In this document: positions 36,794 to 47,611 of the stretch, in pieces
How positions within the stretch are numbered: the first letter of the stretch is position 1
Layout of the letters: each line of letters opens with the position of its first letter
Assembly: GCA_018401495.1 (NCBI GenBank)
Contig: JAGYJX010000027.1
Coordinates: 47,827 to 111,826 of the forward strand
Direction of reading: 5' to 3'
DNA length: 64,000 nucleotides
Source: Rhodospirillaceae bacterium
GTDB lineage: Bacteria; Pseudomonadota; Alphaproteobacteria; Thalassobaculales; Thalassobaculaceae
Notes under the pieces: generated by a model
What the model was told of the DNA's origin: nothing
Seen by the model: only the letters and a program-made list of their open reading frames with translations
Databases searched by the model: none
Program-made: the position numbers and the translations under genes

Positions 36794-36915
36794 CCCGGCG
36801 TACATCGTGTCGTCATCCTCTGCTGGCGTCGTCGCGCGAACGGGAGTGAGATAGCGGTGTCGCGATACTGCGTCGGTTCGACGCCGAGTGCACCCCCGTT
36901 GATCGGAGACCGTTC

Positions 36916-37542
36916 ATGCATACCCTGTACTGGAGGCCGCGTTCCGGATCGCTGGCGCCAATGGCGCTGCTGGAGGAAACCCGCCAGCCCTACGAGGCCG
37001 TCAAGGTCGACTCCGCCGCCGGCGAGGACAAGTCGGAGGCCTACATCCGCCACGTCCACCCGCTCGGCCTGGTGCCGGCGCTCAAGCTGCCGGACGGACG
37101 GATGATGATCGAATCGGCGGCGATCATGCTGTACTTGGCCGACCTGGCGCCGGAGATGCGGCTGGCGCCCGCCACCACCGACCCGGACCGGGCGATTTAC
37201 CTGCAGTGGCTGGTCTTCGGCGCCGCCACCCTGTATCCGGCCTACATCCGCTACTACCACCCCGACTACCACCGGGTGCGCGAAGGCGACGACGAGGCGG
37301 TCAAGACGCTGGCCCGCCGCGACCTCGACGCCGGCTGGAAGGTCGTGGAGGCGGCGCTCGCCGACGGCCGGCGGTTCCTGCTGGGCGACCGCTGCACCGC
37401 CGCCGACATCTACCTCGCCACGCTGGCGCTGTGGAATCCGGCCGGCAAGGCGTTCCGGGAAGCGAGCCCGGGGGTGGAGCGGATGCGGGCGGCGGTGTGG
37501 GAGCGGCCGGCAGCGGCCAAGGCGCTTGCTGCACATGCGTAA
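36916..37542 (+). CDS. Glutathione S-transferase family protein
   Basis: A 208-residue GST. The N-terminal thioredoxin-like domain runs TLYWRPRSGSLAPMALLEE to the cis-proline and glutathione loop GLVPALKLPDGRMMIESAAIMLYLAD; the helical C-terminal domain has FLLGDRCTAADIYLATLALW with the conserved N-capping Asp. It is soluble and cytoplasmic. The Ser at the active-site position (RSGS) suggests a beta/nu-like class. No partner gene identifies the substrate. Confidence 0.9.
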   Translation: MHTLYWRPRSGSLAPMALLEETRQPYEAVKVDSAAGEDKSEAYIRHVHPLGLVPALKLPDGRMMIESAAIMLYLADLAPEMRLAPATTDPDRAIYLQWLVFGAATLYPAYIRYYHPDYHRVREGDDEAVKTLARRDLDAGWKVVEAALADGRRFLLGDRCTAADIYLATLALWNPAGKAFREASPGVERMRAAVWERPAAAKALAAHA

Positions 37543-37543
37543 T

Positions 37544-37568
37544 CGTTGCGGAATTAACCATCGCAACG
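37544..37568 (+). terminator. Weak hairpin after the GST gene
   Basis: CGTTGCG and CGCAACG form a 7-bp stem with an 11-base AT-rich loop, starting 2 bases after the GST stop. The downstream T content (CAGCATTATTTCCC) is scattered, so termination is possible but not clear. Confidence 0.3.
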
Positions 37569-37699
37569 CAGCATTATTTCCCTTGAATCGGCCCGGATTA
37601 GACGCTATCTGAGAATTGTGCGGCGCAGCATAAACCGCGTCGCAAGGGCATTCAGAACCCGCTCAGGGAGGAAGACATCCATAACCTCGGAGGTCTTCC

Positions 37700-37930
37700 A
37701 TGCGTTCTATCATCGTTACCCAGGCCGACATCGAGCGGCTCTACGCCGATCCCGACGCCTTCCCGGTGGAGCTGTCTTCGGCGCTGGTCGAGCATCACGT
37801 ACAGCGCGGCCGCCGGCTGCGCTCGCAGGAATCGGCGCGGCTGTTCAAGGCGGCGGCGACCGGGCTGTGGCGGCTGGTCGGGTTCGGCGGCCGCGAGTCC
37901 GGCGGCTCCCTCAAGCCGTCCAGCGTCTGA
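37700..37930 (+). CDS. Small hypothetical protein, 76 residues
   Basis: ATG 37700 follows GGAGGTCTTCC, a strong ribosome binding site, and the upstream 100 bases are AT-rich compared with the window, as for a promoter. The product MRSIIVTQADIERLYADPDA continues with a basic middle (HHVQRGRRLRSQESARLFKAA) and a Gly/Ser tail. No family recognised. It looks like a well-expressed single gene ending before the SUF terminator. Confidence 0.65.
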   Translation: MRSIIVTQADIERLYADPDAFPVELSSALVEHHVQRGRRLRSQESARLFKAAATGLWRLVGFGGRESGGSLKPSSV

Positions 37931-37948
37931 GACACGGTGACGCGAAAA

Positions 37949-37975
37949 CGGGCCCGGCTCAACAAGCCGGGCCCG
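37949..37975 (-). terminator. Terminator of the SUF operon
   Basis: An 11-bp perfect stem, ending CGGGCCCGGC / GCCGGGCCCG, closes a 5-base loop. Reading on the minus strand it is followed by CGTTTTCG, a short U-tract. It lies 35 bases after the sufA stop and also just after the stop of the convergent small gene, so it may serve both directions. Confidence 0.75.
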
Positions 37976-38009
37976 CAACGCGTTCGTGCATGCCGTCGGG
38001 CGGTCGGCG

Positions 38010-38378
38010 CTACGCCTTGGCGGCGACGCTGAAGCTTTCGCCGCAGCCGCAGCGCCCGGTCTCGTTCGGGTTGTTGAACACGAACCCCGAGAACAGCTTG
38101 TCCTGCTTGTAGTCCATCTCCGAGCCGAGGATGAACATCACGGCGGTCGGATCGATGAAGATCTTGACGCCCTTGTCCTCGACCATGTCCTCGAACTTTC
38201 GCCGCTCCTTGGCGTATTCGACGATGTAGCTGAGCCCGGAGCAGCCGGTGTTCTTGACGCCGACCCGCAACCCGAGGACGCCGTCCTCGGGCGAGCGCTC
38301 GATCAGCTGACGAACGCGATCGGCGGCCGCATCGGTCAGGGTGATCGGTGCCTTCATGGGTTGGAACATGCCTGCCAT
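38010..38378 (-). CDS. sufA: SufA/HesB-type iron-sulfur carrier
   Basis: A 122-residue A-type carrier that receives clusters from the SUF scaffold and passes them to apoproteins. The three cluster cysteines are present: one in NTGCSGLSY and two in the C-terminal GRCGCGESF. ITLTDAAADRVRQLI is the standard opening. In-frame ATGs at 38369 and 38357 are alternative starts. It is the last gene of the SUF operon, before the terminator. Confidence 0.93.
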   Translation of the reverse strand: MAGMFQPMKAPITLTDAAADRVRQLIERSPEDGVLGLRVGVKNTGCSGLSYIVEYAKERRKFEDMVEDKGVKIFIDPTAVMFILGSEMDYKQDKLFSGFVFNNPNETGRCGCGESFSVAAKA

Positions 38379-38414
38379 CCGTCGGTTAGCTCTCCCACTC
38401 AGGTGGGGAGCATT

Positions 38415-38816
38415 CTAGAACATGTCCAGGAGCAGTCGAGCCTCTTCGCTCATCCGGCGAGGGTTCCAGCTCGGCTCCCAGACCAGTTGCACCTCGACCT
38501 CGCCCACCCCCGGCGTCCCGGCGACGGCCTTGGCCACCATCACCGGCATCTCGCCGGCGACCGGGCAAGCGGGCGCCGTCAGGGTCATCTCGATGCGCAC
38601 GTCACCGTCGCCGAGCATCTCGATCCCGTAGATCAGCCCGAGGTCGTAGATGTTCACCGGGATCTCCGGGTCGTGAACGGTCTTGAGGGCCTCGATGACC
38701 GCTTCCTCGGTGGCCGGCGTGGTGCCGGCCGGCAGCGGCGATCCGGCGCGGGCGATGCCCTCGGCGTCGGCGCTGCCGCCCGGCATGAAGTCGCGGATAC
38801 CCGGTTCGTGATTCAT
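38415..38816 (-). CDS. sufT: SUF-associated DUF59/MIP18-type maturation protein
   Basis: A 133-residue SufT-like protein that assists iron-sulfur maturation. The DUF59 core is VIEALKTVHDPEIPVNIYDLGLIYG, then EMTLTAPACPVAGEMPV with the conserved cysteine and VQLVWEPSWNPRRMSEEARLLLDM at the end. ATG 38816 is chosen; ATG 38837 overlaps the sufS stop as ATGA and would add 7 residues. Position between sufS and sufA is usual in alphaproteobacteria. Confidence 0.92.
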   Translation of the reverse strand: MNHEPGIRDFMPGGSADAEGIARAGSPLPAGTTPATEEAVIEALKTVHDPEIPVNIYDLGLIYGIEMLGDGDVRIEMTLTAPACPVAGEMPVMVAKAVAGTPGVGEVEVQLVWEPSWNPRRMSEEARLLLDMF

Positions 38817-38833
38817 GGCGGCCACGCTCTCCC

Positions 38834-40067
38834 TCATCCGAAGATCGCCCGGACCTTGTCCAGGCTGTCGGCCAGCGCGTCGATCTCGGCGCGGGTGTTG
38901 TAAAGCCCGACGCTCGCCCGGGCGGTCGACGACAGGTCCAGGTGATCCATCAGCGGCTGCGCGCAGTGATGGCCGGCCCGCACCGCCACGCCCTGGCGGT
39001 CGACGATGGTGGCGATGTCGTGCGGGTGCGCGCAATCCATCACGAACGACACCACCGAGACCTTGCCGGCCGCGGTTCCGATCAGCCGCAACCCGTCGAC
39101 CGCCGCCAGTCGCTGGGTGGCGTAGGTGATCAGGTCACGTTCGTGCTCGCCGATCCGGTCGACGCCGATCGCCGTGACATAGTCGATGGCGGCGCCCAGC
39201 CCGATCGCCTGGGCGATGGCGGGGGTGCCGGCCTCGAACTTGTGCGGCAGGTCGGCCCACTCGCTCTTCTCCAGCGTGACCGAGCTGATCATCTCGCCGC
39301 CGCCCTGGTAGGGCGGCATCGCCTCCAGCAGCGCCTCCTTGCCGTACAGCACGCCGATGCCCGACGGTCCGTAGAGCTTGTGGCCCGAGAAGACGTAGAA
39401 ATCGCAGTCCAGGTCCTGGACGTCGACGGTCATGTGCTGGACCGCCTGGCAGCCGTCGATCAGCACCGTGGCGCCGGCGGCGTGCGCCGAGGCGATCACC
39501 TCCTTCACCGGCACGATGGTGCCGAGCACGTTGGAGACGTGGGTGACCGCGACCATGCGTGTGCGGTCGGTCAGCAACGCCTTGAAGGCGGCAATGTCGA
39601 AAGTCCCGTCCGGGCCGATCGGCACGCCCTTCAGCACCAGCCCCTTCTCGTCGCGCAGCATCTGCCACGGCACGATGTTGGAGTGGTGCTCCATGTAGGT
39701 GACGATGATCTCGTCGCCGGGGCGCAGGTTCGCGGCGGCCCCAGGTCGCCGCCACCAGGTTGATCGCCTCGGTGGCGCCGCGGGTGTAGACGATCTCGTT
39801 GGTCGAGCGGGCGTTGATGTAGGCGCGGATGGTCTCGCGCGCGCCCTCGTAGTCGGCGGTCGCCTTCTCGCTCAGGTAATGCAGGCCGCGGTGCACGTTG
39901 GCGTAGCCGGTCTCGTAGACACGCGCCAGCCGTTCGATCACCTGGCGCGGCTTCTGCGCCGAGGCGGCGTTGTCGAGATAGACCAGCGGCCGGCCATGCA
40001 CCTCGGTCGACAGGATCGGGAAGTCGGCGCGGTAGCGATCGACATCGTAAGTCCCGTTGGCAGACAT
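38834..40067 (-). CDS. sufS: Cysteine desulfurase SufS, frameshifted
   Basis: Two frames give a 410-residue PLP enzyme that draws sulfur from cysteine for cluster assembly. The N-terminal frame has PLVYLDNAASAQKP and NVHRGLHYLSEKAT; the second has MEHHSNIVPWQML, VLIDGCQAVQHM, the PLP lysine in FSGHKLYGPSGIGVLYG and the catalytic Cys in VRAGHHCAQPLMD. The frames join if one base is removed from the CCCC run at 39739-39742. As SufS should be needed and no other desulfurase is in the window, an assembly indel is the likely cause. Confidence 0.9.
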
Positions 40068-40069
40068 GG

Positions 40070-41387
40070 TCACGCTTCCCCCCCAGTGGCCGGCTCGCCG
40101 GCGACGTGCCGGTCGAGCCACTCCGCGGCGACCGCAGCGAAGGCGTCGCGCACCAGCACCCGCCCGATCAGGGCGATCGCCTCCTGCACATAGGCCTCGA
40201 CCAGCAGCGCTCGCGCCCGGGCCGGCGGGATGCCGCGCGCCGTCAGGTAGAACAGCTGGTCGTCGTCGAGTTCGCCGACGGTGGCGCCGTGGCTGCACTT
40301 CACGTCGTCGGCGTAGATCTCCAGCTCCGGCTTGCTGTCGACCTCGGCGTCGCGCGACAGCAGCAGCGCCCGGTTCATCTGGAATCCGTCGGTCTTCTGG
40401 GCGTCCGGACGGACCAGGATCTTGCCCTGGAACACGCCGCGCGCCCGCCCGGTCAGCACGCCCTTGACCATCTCGTGGCTGGTGCCGTTCGGCATGGCGT
40501 GGTCGATGAAGGTGGTGAGGTCGTGGTGCTGATCGCCGGCGCCGAGATACACGCCGTTGATGCCGTACTCGATGTGGCGGCCGGCCAGCTCGGCCCTGAC
40601 CTCGTGGCGGGCGAGGCGCGCACCGACGGACAGGACAAAGCCGTCATAGACCGCCTTGTCGGCAATCCGCACCGCCGTCATGGCGATGTGGAGGGCCTCG
40701 ACACCCTCGGCCTGCAGGACGGCGTGGCCGAGCCGGGCGCCGGACCGCGACCACGATCTCGGTCACCGGGTTGGCCATGTAGGCGCCGGTTCCCTGGTGG
40801 ACGGTGACCAGATCGGCCGAGGCTCCCTCCTCGACGACGACCAGCACCCGGGGATGGGCGATCGCGGTGGCACCGTCGCCACCGGATCCGACGATCGACA
40901 GCAGGATCGGCGCCTCCGGCATGGCGCCGCGCGCGATCCGGATGGCGACGCCGCCGACGAACTGCGCGGTGTTCAGCGCCGCGAAGGGATGGGACTCGAC
41001 CGACGCGACCGTCCCGAGGGTGTTGCTCACCCAGTCGGGTACGGATGCCGGATCGTCGAGGCCGACGATCTCGACACCCTTCGGCGGCAGCGACGGCGCC
41101 TCAACCAACCGGCCGTTCACGATGCGGATCTCGCTCCGCTCCAACCCGGTCAGCGCCGACGGCAAGGCCGCGGTGACGGTCCCTGAAGCTGGCACCGGGC
41201 GCAGGCCCTTGAGCGCGTTCAGGCCGGTGAACTTCCACGCCTCGGTTCGCGGGCCCGGCAGGCCGAGATGGCGGTAGCGCGCGATCGCCGAGCGCCGCAG
41301 CGTCGCCAGCCAGGCGGGCGACCGATCGGCCAGCGCCGACGGGTCGCTATCGGCGATCAGCGGCAGGGTGTCGGTGTGCGTGCTCAT
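40070..41387 (-). CDS. sufD: SufD, SufBC2D scaffold subunit, frameshifted
   Basis: Two frames give 438 residues. The first has the opening SRYRHLG-like IARYRHLGLPGPRTEAWKFT and HPFAALNTAQFVGGVAIRIA; the second, in the beta-helix core, has HIEYGINGVYLGAGDQHHD, IDHAMPNGTSHEMVKGVL, and the C-terminal KCSHGATVGELDDDQLFYL with the SufD His. One base removed at about 40745-40746 joins them as EIVVASGARLGHAVLQAEGV. SufD forms the cluster scaffold with SufB and SufC. It lies 3 bases upstream of sufS. Confidence 0.9.
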
Positions 41388-41394
41388 CCCGGCC

Positions 41395-42147
<753 letters not shown>

Positions 42148-42185
42148 CGCTCCAATTTCCTCGTTTAGGGTGACAGGCGGCGGCC

Positions 42186-43643
<1,458 letters not shown>

Positions 43644-43672
43644 CGACTTGCTCTCCCGTATCCGTCTTCGTT

Positions 43673-44149
43673 CTATTCAGCGGCGCCGACCGGCACCGCA
43701 GCGTGCAGCGTCTCGGGCATCGGAGGTCGTACCGGAAACATCCCATCGGGGTCGAGCATATCGGCCAGGGTCACCCCATCGAGCGCCGCCCGGATCGCCC
43801 TGTTAACCCGGTTCCAATTTCCGCGCATCGGACAGGAATGTTCGACCTCGCAGCAATCCTCGGCCCCGTCGACGCAGGCGGTGAGCGCAATCGGCCCCTC
43901 CAGCGCCTGGATGATCTCGGTGACGGTGACCGCTGCCGCCGGTCGATCGAGCGAATAACCGCCCTTGGCCCCCCGCCGCGCGGTGATGAGCGAGGCTGCT
44001 GTCATCTGCTTCAGGAGTTTGGATACCGTCGGAACCGGTACGCCGCTCGCCTCGGCCAACGCCGCCGCGGTACGAACGCGCCCGACGTCCTGCGCCATCT
44101 GTCCGAGGACCACAATCCCGTAGTCGGTCATTCGGTTGAGACGAAGCAT
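43673..44149 (-). CDS. Rrf2-family SUF operon regulator (IscR/SufR-like)
   Basis: A 158-residue winged-helix regulator from ATG 44149; an in-frame ATG 44179 lies inside the operator and is less likely. LNRMTDYGIVVLGQMA and PVPTVSKLLKQMTAASLITARRGAKGGYSL form the DNA-binding domain. Cysteines in TACVDGAEDCCEVEHSCPMRGNW match the cluster-binding loop of Rrf2 proteins, so it probably senses iron-sulfur status and controls the operon that follows. It belongs to the 'SUF system regulator' group. Confidence 0.93.
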   Translation of the reverse strand: MLRLNRMTDYGIVVLGQMAQDVGRVRTAAALAEASGVPVPTVSKLLKQMTAASLITARRGAKGGYSLDRPAAAVTVTEIIQALEGPIALTACVDGAEDCCEVEHSCPMRGNWNRVNRAIRAALDGVTLADMLDPDGMFPVRPPMPETLHAAVPVGAAE

Positions 44150-44159
44150 GAGATCAATC

Positions 44160-44176
44160 CGTACTAGTTCAGTACG
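44160..44176 (-). promoter_or_regulatory. Putative Rrf2/IscR-type operator before the SUF operon
   Basis: CGTACT and AGTACG form 6-base arms around a 5-base spacer (AGTTC), 11 bases upstream of the regulator start codon. A dyad at this place fits autoregulation by the encoded Rrf2 protein; binding is not shown. Confidence 0.5.
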
Positions 44177-44241
44177 CATTAGGTAGGCCGCCGACCCGGC
44201 GGGGTCAAGGCGAAATCGGGACCGGTTTGGTCGTGATTGCC

Positions 44242-45308
44242 TCAGCGGCGCACGGCCGCGTCATCCAGCGGTGCTGGTCGACCGAACAGGTAGCCCTGGA
44301 GATAGTCGACACGACGCTCAATCAACCAGTCTGCTTCGCTCTGGGTCTCGATGCCCTCGGCGATGGTCCCGATGGAGTGGGCGCGGGCGATCGACAGCAG
44401 ATGATGGACGATGGTCTGCTTGAAGGGATCCTCATGCACGTCGCGGATCAGCTCCATGTCGATCTTGACGTAGTCCGGACGCAACTCGTGCAGGAGATTG
44501 AGGCCCGACCAGCCGGCCCCGACATCGTCAAGCGCGATCCCGAAGCCGGCGTTGCGGTAGAACGCCAGGATGCCCTTGAGATGCGACTTGTCGTGGGCGC
44601 GGTGGGTTTCCGTCAGTTCGAACACCACGTCCGACGGCCGCATCCCAAGTTCCTGGATCGCGGCGGCGGTGGTCCGCAGGCAGTAGGATGGGTCGTAGAC
44701 GCTCGACGGGTTGAAGTTCACGAAGATCTTGGAGCGAACGCCCGCCCGGGCCGCCGCCTCGACCGCCGAGCGCCGCGCGATCAGGTCGAGGCTGAACAGC
44801 AGGCCGGCGTCGGACGCGACAGCGAACACGTGTCCCGGAGGGATCATGGTGCCGTCGCTGTCGCGCAGGCGGAACAGCCCCTCGCGGGCGAACGGACGAG
44901 CCGGGTCCGGGTCTGCCGCGCGCACGATCGGCTGAAACCAGGTGGTGTAGCGGCCGGCCTCCAGGGCATCGACCAGCCAGCCGGCCTTGAACCGGTTGAC
45001 GAAAACGTCGCCCCCCATGACCAGGCCCAAATCCCCGGCCCCGGTTCGCGGCCGTCGGTCGGGACCACCCGCATCTGGGCCAGTTCCGGTCCCTTGAGCT
45101 CGCCGTAGAGACCGGTCACGAAGCGATCAACCTCGCTTCGCGCCAGATCGACACGCAAACCCTGTGTCCCGACGGCGGCGACCGGCCAGCGGTTCGACAC
45201 GCAGAGTTCGTCGACGCGCCGCAGGCTCTCGGCGGTCGGCATGGCGATCCACAGCACGGTTACGTCGTGCAGCAGATGATCGATGCGTTCGCAGTCGGCG
45301 CACTTCAT
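44242..45308 (-). CDS. EAL domain cyclic-di-GMP phosphodiesterase, frameshifted
   Basis: Two frames give 355 residues. The N-terminal 100 residues begin MKCADCERIDHLLHD, with a CxxC pair, and form an unrecognised domain; the EAL domain follows. Its signature is EGLFR instead of EALLR. The other catalytic positions look kept: FVNFNPSS, ELTETHR, ALDDVGAG, YVKIDMEL, TIAEGIET and YLQGYLFGRP. The frames join if one G is added to the CCCC run (plus strand) at 45033-45036, giving PGPGDLGLVMGGDVF. It should be a soluble c-di-GMP hydrolase; the EGL variant is tolerated in some active enzymes. Confidence 0.88.
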
Positions 45309-45395
45309 GCCGGCGATCCTTCCGAGGGGCACGGTATCGGCGTGCGCGGCCGCTATACGCCATCCGCCGGCACGCGGATCATCGGTCGGGTGCGG

Positions 45396-46409
45396 TCAGC
45401 CCTTGCCCGCCTCCGGCTTGCGATAGGCGAAGGTGTCGTCGAAGCGAGACTGGAGATAGGGGCCCGCCAGCACCGGCGGGAACCGCGGCGCCTCGCCCGG
45501 CGCCACCGTGCCCGGCAGCGCCTCGATCAGCGCATCCCAGTTCGGGTCGAAGAAGAACGGCATCGAGTACCGCTCGCGCCCGGACGTGTTGATCACGCGG
45601 TGCGGCGTCGCCTGGAACCGGCCGTTGGTCCAACGCGCCATCTGGTCGCCGAAGTTGATCACGAACGTGTCCGGGATCGGCAGCGCCGCGATCCATTCGC
45701 CGCCCGCGGTCCGGACCTGGAGTCCGCCGTTGGAGTCCTGGGCCAGGATGGTCAGGCACCCGTAGTCGGTGTGCGCCCCGCACCCGATGGTCCGGGCCTC
45801 CACATGGCCCTCCTGCGGCGGATAGTGCAGCAGGCGCAGCGAGGCGCACGGCCGGTCGATCTTGTCGGCGAAGAAGGACGGCTCCAGGTCGAGGGCGAGC
45901 GCCAGTCCCCGCATCAGGTTCTCGGCGAGCCCCCGCATGGCGGCGAAATACGCCTCGGCGGTCTGCCGGAAGCCCGGAAGCTCATCCGGCCACTGGTTGG
46001 GTCCATGCAGCGGCAGACCTTGGACGACCTCCGGGGCGTCGGGCCCAAGGTCGCGCCCGAGGTCCAGACCCTCCTTCAGGTCGGCGGTCAACTCCGGGTC
46101 GGTGTTTTCCTCGAACAACGGAAAGTAGCCGCGGTGGACCGAGGAGTGGCGGATGTGGATCCGGTTCTTGGCTTCCAGCGGCTGTGCGAAGAACCGCTCC
46201 GCCTCGGCCATCATCGCCGCCCGAAGCTCGGCTGGCACGCCGTGGTTGCGGACGTACACGAAGCCGACCGTCGAGGCGGCGCGGCCGAGTTCCCGTGCGA
46301 CGGCTCGCGGGTCGCTGCCGTCGAGCAGGGGTCCGAGGTCGACGACCGGAATCTCCTGGATTCCCAACGTCCGGCCGACCAGATCGTCGGCGAGGGTGGT
46401 GTTGGCCAT
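45396..46409 (-). CDS. Isopenicillin-N-synthase-like 2-oxoglutarate/Fe(II) oxygenase
   Basis: A 337-residue non-heme iron oxygenase. The iron site is HTDYG (His and Asp) and the distal His in TPHRVIN; the co-substrate arginine motif is RERYSMPFF (RxS). The N-terminal DIOX_N part has IPVVDLGPLL and STVGFVYVRNHGVP. The start ATG 46409 is supported by a GGAGGGCTC stretch upstream. Substrates in this family vary widely (flavonoid-like, pyrimidine, small acids), so none is assigned. Confidence 0.9.
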   Translation of the reverse strand: MANTTLADDLVGRTLGIQEIPVVDLGPLLDGSDPRAVARELGRAASTVGFVYVRNHGVPAELRAAMMAEAERFFAQPLEAKNRIHIRHSSVHRGYFPLFEENTDPELTADLKEGLDLGRDLGPDAPEVVQGLPLHGPNQWPDELPGFRQTAEAYFAAMRGLAENLMRGLALALDLEPSFFADKIDRPCASLRLLHYPPQEGHVEARTIGCGAHTDYGCLTILAQDSNGGLQVRTAGGEWIAALPIPDTFVINFGDQMARWTNGRFQATPHRVINTSGRERYSMPFFFDPNWDALIEALPGTVAPGEAPRFPPVLAGPYLQSRFDDTFAYRKPEAGKG

Positions 46410-46480
46410 CGAGCCCTCCGCTACGGCAACGCAGCCACGAGTGAGCGGCACACCGGCCCCCTGGTCAAGGCCGATCGTCC

Positions 46481-47596
46481 TCAGCTGCCGCTCACCGCGC
46501 GCTGGACGGCCCTGACCATGTCGACCAAATCGATGAGGCGGGCGACGTAGTGGTCGCGTGGCGCGAAAGCGGCCGGCCCATGACCCCGCAGGTTGGTCTC
46601 GATGGTCCGGACCATCCGGTCGAGGCGGCGGCGATGGATGCCGAGCGCGCGCTGCGCCGGGTCGGCGACCAGGCCGGCGAACGCCGCCACCACCGCGGCA
46701 ACGGCAGCCAGGCCGAGGGTGGTCGAGGCGACCGCCCAGGGCCCGACGACCGCCGGGAACAGGCCATACCACGCGCCACCCAGGCCGGCGCCCAGCGGAA
46801 ACCCCGAAACCGCCGCCTTCTGGGCAAGCGCCGCCGCCAGCACCGGGCCGAGCGTCCAGACGCCAGGGGTGATCTGCTGCGCCACCGCATAGCCTGCCCC
46901 CAGGCTCAGCAACGCACCGCTGATATCGGCGGCGGCGGCGCGGGTGCCGGTGTAGGCGGCGATGGTGTCCTCGATCCGTCGGCGGATCTCCGGGTCACCG
47001 GCGTGGCGGGCGATCTCGGCCAGCGGCTCCCCGACCGCGAGCGCCAGACGCGGGTCGGACAGCATGCTCTCGGCCAACGCGTCGCGGACCGACACCCGGG
47101 TGCCATCGGTGTGCGGCAGTTCCAGGAACTCGGACCACAGCAGCCACTCGATCTCGCGATCGACGTCGGTTCTCAGCAGCAGGCGGCGCGACGACATCCA
47201 GTACCCTGTCTTGCGGGCGCCGAGCCGGGAGGCCAGCACGCCGCCGGCGTGCAAGCCAAGCTGCGGAGGCACCAGCGCGATGTTGGCCGGCGCCCGGAGG
47301 ATGTCCCAGCCTACCGCCTTGCGGTGCAGGCGGGCGGCCCCACGAAATCCGAAATGGCGATCCACGAACGGTGCGATCAACTCCCGCCTTCCGGCCGCCC
47401 AGCGGTCGATCGCGGCATCCACGACCGCCCTCGCGGTCGACAGATCCATGGGTAGCGAGGGCGGCGCAGCGAGGTCGGGGAGCGCTTGCATGACCAATAG
47501 ATGGAGGCGCTCTGGGCGGTTGAAAAGATCCCGCAGGGCCCGCAGCTTCCGGCTGGTCGGATTTTGGAATAAACTTTGCTTGGTGGACCGCGCCAT
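46481..47596 (-). CDS. Membrane-associated protein of unknown function
   Basis: A 371-residue protein. Residues 60-170 are soluble and Arg-rich with HFGFRGAARLHRKAVGWDILRA; residues about 225-310 hold two to three Gly/Ala-rich hydrophobic segments (GALLSLGAGYAVAQQI, VLAAALAQKAAVSGFPLGAG, LGLAAVAAVVAAFAGLVA). The tail is soluble. I do not recognise the family with confidence. No ribosome binding site precedes ATG 47596, and an AT-rich stretch at 47560-47590 looks like the promoter of the divergent gene, so the true start may be downstream, e.g. 47491. Confidence 0.7.
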   Translation of the reverse strand: MARSTKQSLFQNPTSRKLRALRDLFNRPERLHLLVMQALPDLAAPPSLPMDLSTARAVVDAAIDRWAAGRRELIAPFVDRHFGFRGAARLHRKAVGWDILRAPANIALVPPQLGLHAGGVLASRLGARKTGYWMSSRRLLLRTDVDREIEWLLWSEFLELPHTDGTRVSVRDALAESMLSDPRLALAVGEPLAEIARHAGDPEIRRRIEDTIAAYTGTRAAAADISGALLSLGAGYAVAQQITPGVWTLGPVLAAALAQKAAVSGFPLGAGLGGAWYGLFPAVVGPWAVASTTLGLAAVAAVVAAFAGLVADPAQRALGIHRRRLDRMVRTIETNLRGHGPAAFAPRDHYVARLIDLVDMVRAVQRAVSGS

Positions 47597-47611
47597 GCGC
47601 GGAGGGGTGGA

